54,301 nt of DNA from Deltaproteobacteria bacterium (lineage in GTDB: Bacteria; Desulfobacterota; Syntrophia; Syntrophales; UBA8958). The first letter of the stretch is position 1. Every line of letters starts with the position of its first letter. This document shows, piece by piece, positions 48,318-54,301 of the stretch. A program made the translations under genes and the position numbers. A model generated the notes under the pieces. That model made no database searches. It was given only the letters and a program-made list of their open reading frames with translations, and was not told the DNA's origin. The DNA lies in contig JAKPCH010000090.1 of assembly GCA_029553375.1 (NCBI GenBank), forward strand, positions 1 to 54,301, written 5' to 3'.

Positions 48318-50567
48318 TCAGTCTCTGAGGACCTCCCTGATCTTTCTGGACAGGCCGTCCATGGTGAAGGGTTTCTGGATAAAGGCCCGCACGCCCCGGT
48401 CCATGATCTCTTTGGCCATCCCGTTGAGGCTGTAACCGCTGGAGAGGATCACCTTCACCTCCGGCTTCATGGTCCTCATCCGGTCGAAGACCTCTCCGCC
48501 CCCCATGCCCGGCATGATCATATCGAGGATGACGACATCGATCCGGTCCCGGTTCACGGCAAAAATCTCCAAGGCCTCGCTTCCCGAGCGGGCCGTCAGG
48601 ACGCGGTAACCGAGATGTTCCAGCATCCCCGCCGTCACGTCGCCGATGACCTCCTCATCGTCCACCACCAGGACCGTCTCCTTCCCCCCCGCCGTCTCAC
48701 CCGGGACGGGGGTCTCACGGGCCTCCCCGTCGCGCGGTGAGGCGGGCAGATAGATGCTGAAGGTCGTACCGTGGCCCAGCTCGCTGTAGACGTTGACGAC
48801 GCCGCCGTGACCCTTGACGATGCCGTAGACGGAAGAGAGGCCCAGACCCGTCCCCCGTCCCATCTCCCGGGTCGTGAAAAAGGGCTCGAAGACGCGCTGC
48901 TTGGTTTTTTCGTCCATGCCGCAGCCCGTGTCCGTCACGGCGATCCGCACGTAGGGCCCCGGCAGGAGGTCCTTCGTCCGGGCGATCTCCTCGTCTATGA
49001 CGATGTTCTCCGTCTTGAGATAGAGGTCTCCGCCGCCGGGCATGGCCTGCCAGGCGTTGATCAATAGGTTCAGGAGGGCCTGTTCCATCTGTCCTCGATC
49101 CACATCGACGCTCCAGAGGTCCTCGGCGTAATCCTCCCGGAGACGGATCTCCTTCTTCGTCCTGGCGAAGACGGCGGCGAGGTTCCCGATCAGGGTGTTC
49201 ATGTCCGTCGGCCTGACCTCGTAGCGCCCCCCCTGGGCGAAACCCAAGAGCTGTCTCGTCAGCATGGCACCGCTCTGGACCTGCTCCTCGATGGCCTTGA
49301 GGCGGTTGTAATGGGGGTGCCCCGGCTCCGTCCTCAGGAGCATCAACGAGACCAGGCCCTGGATCCCCATGAGGAGGTTGTTGAAGTCGTGGGCGACACC
49401 CCCGGCGAGGGTCCCGATGGCCTCCATCTTCTGGGCCTGGACGAGGAGGTTCTCGAGGTTCTTGCGCCTCTTCTCCTCCTCCTTCTGTTGGGTGATGTCC
49501 ATGGTGTTGCCCAGGACGGCCGGTCGTCCCCGGAAGGGGATGGGGGTGACCTTCTCGATGAGCCACCTCACCTCCCCCGTCTTCGTCACGATCCGGTACT
49601 CGTAAGGGGTCTTCAGCTCGCCGGACAGCATCTTCTTCGCCTTCTCCCTCACCATGGCCCGATCCTCGGGATGGACATAAAACAGGATCCGCGACCCCAG
49701 CATCTCCTCTTCCGTGTAGCCCGAATACTCGCTGATGTGGGGGTTGATGAAACAGATCAGGCCGTCCTGGACGATGTAGATGCCCGTCTGGGCCCCGCCG
49801 GCGATGAGGCGGTACTGGTCCTCCACCTCCTTCCTGTCCGTCACGTCCCGAACGATCCCCCTGAACCCCCGCCGGTGTCCCGCCGCGTCCCTGATGAGGG
49901 AGGCCGAAAACTCGATGACGCGCCTGCGCCCCGCCCGGTCGATGACGGTCCACTCCATCCGCCTCAGGGGCCGCCCCGTGCGGAACATCTCGTTGTAGGC
50001 CCGCCAGACCCGCTGCGCCTCCTCTTCGCTGACGGCGTAGCGGCTGTAGTTGGAGCCCAAAAGCTCCTCACGCGGGTAGCCCAGGATCCGCCGGAAGGAC
50101 TCGTTGAAGAAGGTGAAGTTGCCCTTGAGGTCCACCTCCTGATATCCGTCCTCCATCTCCTCCAGGATGGTCCGGTAACGCTCCTCGCTCAGGCGCAGGG
50201 CCTCGCCGGCCTCTTTCATCGCCGTCACGTCCCGGAGGATCCCCCAGGTAAACGCCTCCCCGCCCAGGGTCACCCCGATGAGGGTGGCCTCCAGGCGCCG
50301 CTTCCCCTCGGCCGTCCGGGCCGTGAACTCGAAGCGCGCCTCCCGCCCGACTTCGCCCAGGGCCCGGCGGAAAAGACCTTCCACCTCCTCCCTCTCCTCA
50401 GGCACCGCCAGGGGGGCAAGGGAAAACCCCTGAGCCCTAAAATCATCCTCGCTTTGGCCGGTGAGTTCCCGAAAACGGCGATTGGCGTAAACGAGCCTCT
50501 CCCCGGCGACGAGGAAAGAGGCCGTCGTCCAAGGCTCAAGAAAAGGGGCGATCAATGACCTATCCAT
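48318..50567 (-). CDS. Hybrid PAS histidine kinase with receiver domain (paralogue)
   Basis: 749 residues, soluble. Three PAS domains (about 10-115, 125-245, 250-370), HisKA (GGVAHDFNNLLMGIQGLVSLM), HATPase (LINAWQAM, DTGCGMDEK, GTGLGLSSVYGI) and a receiver (LVVDDE, VILDMIMPG). From the HisKA domain on it is closely similar to the previous gene, showing duplication, while the PAS parts differ. The two genes are tail to tail, 22 bases apart. Confidence 0.92.
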   Translation of the reverse strand: MDRSLIAPFLEPWTTASFLVAGERLVYANRRFRELTGQSEDDFRAQGFSLAPLAVPEEREEVEGLFRRALGEVGREARFEFTARTAEGKRRLEATLIGVTLGGEAFTWGILRDVTAMKEAGEALRLSEERYRTILEEMEDGYQEVDLKGNFTFFNESFRRILGYPREELLGSNYSRYAVSEEEAQRVWRAYNEMFRTGRPLRRMEWTVIDRAGRRRVIEFSASLIRDAAGHRRGFRGIVRDVTDRKEVEDQYRLIAGGAQTGIYIVQDGLICFINPHISEYSGYTEEEMLGSRILFYVHPEDRAMVREKAKKMLSGELKTPYEYRIVTKTGEVRWLIEKVTPIPFRGRPAVLGNTMDITQQKEEEKRRKNLENLLVQAQKMEAIGTLAGGVAHDFNNLLMGIQGLVSLMLLRTEPGHPHYNRLKAIEEQVQSGAMLTRQLLGFAQGGRYEVRPTDMNTLIGNLAAVFARTKKEIRLREDYAEDLWSVDVDRGQMEQALLNLLINAWQAMPGGGDLYLKTENIVIDEEIARTKDLLPGPYVRIAVTDTGCGMDEKTKQRVFEPFFTTREMGRGTGLGLSSVYGIVKGHGGVVNVYSELGHGTTFSIYLPASPRDGEARETPVPGETAGGKETVLVVDDEEVIGDVTAGMLEHLGYRVLTARSGSEALEIFAVNRDRIDVVILDMIMPGMGGGEVFDRMRTMKPEVKVILSSGYSLNGMAKEIMDRGVRAFIQKPFTMDGLSRKIREVLRD

Positions 50568-50641
50568 GCCAGGGTCCGTCGGGATAAACGACTTATGTCG
50601 ACATTATTGCTTTTCCCTTAAAAAAACAACGAAAGAAATAC

Positions 50642-51061
50642 TCAGGAGTCCTCCGCCATCGCCACGGCCCCCACGGGGCATTCCTGGACACAGAAACCGC
50701 AGGCGAGGCACCTCTTGGCCTCCTTGAGGAGGGGATAAGGCCGGGGACCGGCGGGATCGTCCCCTGCGGCCTCGACGAGGCACCGGGCGGGACAGGCGTC
50801 GACGCAGATCCGGCAGGCCATGCAGAGCCTCCTGTCGAAACGAGGTTTGGGCCACCGGGTGCGTTTGACGAAGACACAGGCGATGCCGAAGGGGTCCGTT
50901 ATGGCCCCCTCGGGGCAGATCCGCCCGCAGGCCCCGCAGTCGATACACAGGGAGGCGTCTATGACGTGCGCCTCCCCTTTCGCGCCCGAGACGGCCCCCA
51001 CGGGGCAGACACGAGTGCAGGCCCCGCAGCCGTTGCATCTATCACCGATGGCGTAAGACAC
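50642..51061 (-). CDS. Polyferredoxin with four [4Fe-4S] motifs
   Basis: 139 residues with four CxxCxxCxxxCP sets: CNGCGACTRVCPVG, CIDCGACGRICPEG, CMACRICVDACPAR and CLACGFCVQECPVG. It carries electrons, here most likely from the aldehyde oxidoreductase whose gene ends 6 bases upstream. It is the last gene of the ADH-AOR-ferredoxin operon. Confidence 0.93.
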   Translation of the reverse strand: MSYAIGDRCNGCGACTRVCPVGAVSGAKGEAHVIDASLCIDCGACGRICPEGAITDPFGIACVFVKRTRWPKPRFDRRLCMACRICVDACPARCLVEAAGDDPAGPRPYPLLKEAKRCLACGFCVQECPVGAVAMAEDS

Positions 51062-51067
51062 CCTATA

Positions 51068-53011
51068 CTACCTCCCGGATCCTCCCCTTCCGGGGGTCCC
51101 CCTCGCCTCATCCCAGCCGGAGACCCGCCAGTAATCTCTCATCCAGGCCACGATGTCCATACCCCGGCCTCGATTGGCGCCTGCCGTCTGGGGGGGGCGG
51201 CCGGCGGCCCGATCGGGCACCCGGAAAGAGAGGGGATCGATGCCCTGGCGGATATTGAAGGCCTGTTTACGGTCCTGGATGCGGCGGCCGATCTCCATGT
51301 ATTCCCCCGCCTCGAGACGCCAACCCGTGGCGGCGTTGAGCCATGAAAAGACGGGGATCCTGTCCACCCCGAGGAAGAGGCCGAAGAGGCAGAGGCCCGC
51401 CCCGTTGGCCACGTTCATGAAGCGGCTGCAGGCGGCGGCGGCCAGGGCCTTCTCCTCGTCGGGCAGGTACTTGCGGCCCTTCATGTAGAAGAGGGGCGGC
51501 CTCGGCAGGCCCTCCACCTCCGTCCAGAGGCGGAACATCTCGTAATAGAGCTGGGCGCCGATGGTGTGACGCCCCGGCGTCGCCTCGACGCTGTAGTGGA
51601 CGTTGAAACCCGGGTCGTTGCGTCCGTCGTGCATGGGGAGCTCCTGGCCGCCGGCATGCATGGCGAGAGCCTCCGCGCCCCGCCCGATCTTCTCCGCCGC
51701 CGCCCGGGAGCCGTCGGCCAGGACGTCGCCGATCCCTTCCCGCCTGATCATCTTCTCCACCAGGGCGATCATGGCCCCGCTGTCTCCCCACTTCAGCTCC
51801 AGGCCGTCCAGGTCGGACCGCGTCAGGATCCCGTTCTCGAAACACTCCATGGCGAAGGCGATGGTGCCTCCAGCCGAGATGGTATCCATGCCGGCCCGGT
51901 TGAGCATCTCGTTCATGTGCATGATCGCCCCCAGATCATCGTTCATGCACAGGGCCCCGAGGGCGATGACCGTCTCGTACTCCGGCTTGTGCATCCTGCC
52001 GTAGGGGCCGGCGTCGACACAGATCCCCCCGCAGCCGAGGGGGCAGGAGTAACAGTGGTATTTCATCCTCTCGAACCGGGCCACGGCGTCGGGATTCACG
52101 GAGTACGACCGCCCGAGACCCCAGTCCCGGTTCGTCCCCTTCCAGTTCTTCACGGGGGCGTCGCCCATCTCGACGGAGATCTGGTTCATGCTCCCCGTCC
52201 CCCACTTCCTCAGGAGGATCTTGTAGACCATGCCGTCCATGGCCATCTGGAAGGGCAGTACCCTCATGAGGGTCCCGATGAGGGCCGCGGGGGCCGCGGG
52301 TAGGAAGGGGGGCTGGAGGCGGACCCACCGGTTGCAGCGGCGGCTGAGGTCCCTGATCTCGGCGCGGTCGAAGACATCGATGCGCCGCTTCCCGTCGAGG
52401 ACGAGGGCCTTGAGTCTCTTGGCGCCCATGACGGCACCCAGGCCGGAACGGGCGGCCAGGCGGCCCTTTTCGTGGCTGATCCCGGCGATGAGGGATAGCC
52501 GTTCCCCCGCCGGGCCCACGGCCGCCACCGTCGCCGTCCCGCCCGTCTCGGCGATGAGGGTCTCCTCCGTCTCCACCGTGTCCCTGCCCCAGAGGTGGGA
52601 GGCGTCCCTTATCTCCGGCCGCCCGTCCTTCACGTAGAGGTACACGGGTCCCTCGCTTTTCCCCGAGAAGAAGATCCCGTCGTAGCCGTTGCGCTTGATG
52701 GCGGGCGAGAGGATCCCCCCGCAGTTGGCGTCGCCCCAGCCGCCCGTGAGGGGGGACTTCCCCGCCGCCATCCAGCGCCCGGAGAAGAGGGCCCCCGTCC
52801 CCGTCAGGAGACCGGAGACGAAGGCGAGGATGTTCTCCTCACCGAAGGGGTCGGCCCCGGGGGGTATCCGGTCGTGGAGGATAAACGAGGCCAGCCCCGT
52901 CCCGGCCAGATAGGCCTCATAGACCTCCGCGGGCACCTCCTCGACACAGGTCGTGCCGCGGGTGAGATCCACGTTCAGGATCCTGCCGGTGTAACCGTAG
53001 CCCATGGACAA
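51068..53011 (-). CDS. Tungsten-type aldehyde:ferredoxin oxidoreductase
   Basis: 647 residues. AOR family landmarks: YTGRILNVDLTRGT, GGWGDANCGG, AVGPAGERLSLIAGIS, RSGLGAVMGAKRLKAL, the [4Fe-4S] site CYSCPLGCGG with a later GAGLCLFG replacing the usual fourth Cys region, and AGGQELPMHDGR. It binds a tungstopterin cofactor and oxidises aldehydes to acids, or the reverse, with ferredoxin. It is flanked by an iron alcohol dehydrogenase and a polyferredoxin, which suggests an alcohol-aldehyde-acid route. The ATG start lies 22 bases after the ADH stop. Confidence 0.94.
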   Translation of the reverse strand: MSMGYGYTGRILNVDLTRGTTCVEEVPAEVYEAYLAGTGLASFILHDRIPPGADPFGEENILAFVSGLLTGTGALFSGRWMAAGKSPLTGGWGDANCGGILSPAIKRNGYDGIFFSGKSEGPVYLYVKDGRPEIRDASHLWGRDTVETEETLIAETGGTATVAAVGPAGERLSLIAGISHEKGRLAARSGLGAVMGAKRLKALVLDGKRRIDVFDRAEIRDLSRRCNRWVRLQPPFLPAAPAALIGTLMRVLPFQMAMDGMVYKILLRKWGTGSMNQISVEMGDAPVKNWKGTNRDWGLGRSYSVNPDAVARFERMKYHCYSCPLGCGGICVDAGPYGRMHKPEYETVIALGALCMNDDLGAIMHMNEMLNRAGMDTISAGGTIAFAMECFENGILTRSDLDGLELKWGDSGAMIALVEKMIRREGIGDVLADGSRAAAEKIGRGAEALAMHAGGQELPMHDGRNDPGFNVHYSVEATPGRHTIGAQLYYEMFRLWTEVEGLPRPPLFYMKGRKYLPDEEKALAAAACSRFMNVANGAGLCLFGLFLGVDRIPVFSWLNAATGWRLEAGEYMEIGRRIQDRKQAFNIRQGIDPLSFRVPDRAAGRPPQTAGANRGRGMDIVAWMRDYWRVSGWDEARGTPGRGGSGR

Positions 53012-53033
53012 TCCTTCTTAAAAAGGGTCTTCC

Positions 53034-54263
53034 TCACCGCCCCAGGTGGCCCCCCTCCCAGGCGGCCTCCAGGACGTCGATGAAATCGTCGTAATCCATC
53101 TCCTCGGGGTTGTAGAAGAGGGAACCGTCCCCCCGGGCCGCGGCGGCGATCTCGGGGAAGGCCTCAGGCGTCACCATGGGCCGCCCCTCCCGGTCCGCGA
53201 TCTCCTTCAGGCAACGGGGGTGCCTGCCGCCCGTGAGTTCATGGAGCTCCTCGTTGAGGTGGCGGATGTGGGATATCACCCGGTCCGTCCTCTGTTCCGC
53301 CGGGATGCGCCCGTAGACCTCCGCGCCCGCCAGGGGGAGGAGGAGCTCCCCCATGACGGCGTCCCGCCGGTGCCGGTTGTACTCGAGACCGTAGGGGAGG
53401 AAGACGGCCATGCACACCCCGTGATGAACGCCGCAGACGGCCCCCACGGCGTGGCCCAGGGTGTGGACCATCCCCACCATGGAATTGGAAAAGGCGATCC
53501 CCGCCAGGGTCGCCGCCAGGGCCATACCGAGGCGGGCCCGGCGGTCCGAGGGATTGCGGGTCGCCGTCACGAGGTGCTCGCCGATGAGGCGGACGGCCTC
53601 CCAGGCGTGGGCGTCGCTCAGGGGGTTCTTCTGGAGGCCGTAGTAGGCCTCCACGGCGTGGGCCAGGGCGTCCATCCCCGTGGCCGCCGTGACGGCGGGC
53701 GGCAGGCTCAGGGTCATGCGGGGATCGAGGACGGCCGCCGTCGGGAGGATGAAGGGGCTGACGAAGGCCAGTTTTCTGAGGCGATCATGGTCCTTGACGA
53801 CGGCCACGAGGGTCACCTCCGAACCGGTCCCCGCCGTGGTCGGCACGGCCAAGAGAGGCCTCAGGGGTCTCTTCAAAACGCCGGCGCCGCTGTAGGCCAT
53901 GAGATCGTCGCCGCCCTCGGAGACGACGATGTTCACCCCCTTGGCCGTGTCCATGACGGAGCCGCCCCCCACGGCGATGAGGGAGTCACACCCCTCCTCC
54001 CGCCAGCGGCGGGCCAGGTTGTTCACCACCCTCAGGTCGGAGTCGGGGGGCACGTCGTCGGCCACGGCGCCCACGTCGACCCGCCCGCCCATGGCGTTCC
54101 TCACCGTGTCGAGGAGACCCGCGGAGACCACGCCCCTGTCCGTGACGATCATGGGCCGTCGGGCCGAAACGGACGCCAGGAGGGCCGGTATCTCTTCCAG
54201 GGCCTCGAAACCGGCGACGATCCTGACGGGGCAGAGGAACTCGAAATAACCGGGGGTCTCCAT
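53034..54263 (-). CDS. Iron-containing alcohol dehydrogenase
   Basis: 409 residues. NAD-binding GGGSVMDTAKGVN, PTTAGTGSEVT, and the metal-binding helix TGMDALAHAVEAYYG with MVHTLGHAVGAVCGVHHGVCMAVFLP. Group III iron ADHs interconvert alcohols and aldehydes. ATG 54263 (METPGYFEF) has GGAGG upstream; the frame extends to 54293 without a better site. It precedes the AOR gene in the operon, feeding or using the same aldehyde pool. Confidence 0.95.
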   Translation of the reverse strand: METPGYFEFLCPVRIVAGFEALEEIPALLASVSARRPMIVTDRGVVSAGLLDTVRNAMGGRVDVGAVADDVPPDSDLRVVNNLARRWREEGCDSLIAVGGGSVMDTAKGVNIVVSEGGDDLMAYSGAGVLKRPLRPLLAVPTTAGTGSEVTLVAVVKDHDRLRKLAFVSPFILPTAAVLDPRMTLSLPPAVTAATGMDALAHAVEAYYGLQKNPLSDAHAWEAVRLIGEHLVTATRNPSDRRARLGMALAATLAGIAFSNSMVGMVHTLGHAVGAVCGVHHGVCMAVFLPYGLEYNRHRRDAVMGELLLPLAGAEVYGRIPAEQRTDRVISHIRHLNEELHELTGGRHPRCLKEIADREGRPMVTPEAFPEIAAAARGDGSLFYNPEEMDYDDFIDVLEAAWEGGHLGR

Positions 54264-54264
54264 C

Positions 54265-54301
54265 CTACACCTCCCCCGCGGGGAAAACGACATCGAGGAG
54301 C
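54265..54301 (-). CDS. C-terminal end of an upstream gene (cut by window)
   Basis: One minus-strand frame reads LLDVVFPAGEV and stops at TAG (54267-54265), overlapping the ADH Shine-Dalgarno. Eleven codons are too few to identify, but a coupled upstream gene is plausible. Confidence 0.35.
   Translation of the reverse strand, partial: LLDVVFPAGEV

Overview
The window reads as an ordinary chromosomal stretch of a GC-rich, strictly anaerobic, Gram-negative bacterium. My best inference is Desulfobacterota (former Deltaproteobacteria), Syntrophia/Syntrophobacterales-like. The signs are many NtrC-type sigma-54 activators, PAS-rich histidine kinases, a tungsten-type aldehyde oxidoreductase operon, a TRAP transporter, a beta-keto-acid cleavage enzyme cluster and a TrpB2-type tryptophan synthase beta chain. 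No prophage, insertion sequence, CRISPR array or rRNA was seen. The taxon call was not tested by any search.

Layout. 1-7042: end of a polysaccharide-export gene, a small secreted protein, pyrF, engB, a REP-associated tyrosine transposase (RAYT) and an NtrC-type two-component system. This tract is punctuated by six copies of one 76-bp palindromic element, and none was seen in the other 47 kb. Several genes take their start or stop codon from the element. 7043-9120: a sigma-54 promoter in front of an ATP synthase c-subunit gene and an output-less dCache sensor. 9216-13091: ppsA, rnpB (minus strand), a coiled-coil zinc-ribbon gene and a CAU tRNA. 13170-20951: a minus-strand run hisI-hisG-hisB-lipoprotein-hisA-hinT-yqeY-dnaG-rpoD; this RpoD lacks region 4.2. 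21102-30585: a small membrane coiled-coil protein, a TRAP transporter, RNase D, an aminotransferase, a beta-CASP nuclease, a TonB-like protein and a fused CdaA-YbbR diadenylate cyclase. 30680-34152: a ferritin-like protein and an omega-aminotransferase/Kce/nitrilase catabolic cluster. 34169-37760: a second NtrC-type two-component system beside a sigma-54 promoter that drives no visible gene but a short terminated transcript, a candidate sRNA. 37785-42301: rarA, a small cysteine protein, trpB2 behind a classical trp attenuator with a WWW leader peptide, and a GpsA-like dehydrogenase. 42381-48295: a methyltransferase, a nitroreductase-like protein, DUF2784, a lone Cas6-like RAMP protein, an Smr protein and a hybrid kinase. 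48318-54301: a paralogous hybrid kinase, then an iron-ADH / tungsten-AOR / polyferredoxin operon.

Themes. Both NtrC-type systems sit next to a sigma-54 promoter (upstream of atpE, and of the sRNA), so local regulation is the simplest reading. Several sigma-70-like promoters lie so close to their start codons (cdaA, trpL, the methyltransferase) that leaderless mRNAs are predicted. The most notable items are the sigma-54 sRNA, the RAYT element cluster that has become part of host genes, the trp attenuator on a solitary trpB2, the sigma factor without region 4.2 and the cyclase-YbbR fusion. Everything here was read by eye; no database or folding program was used.
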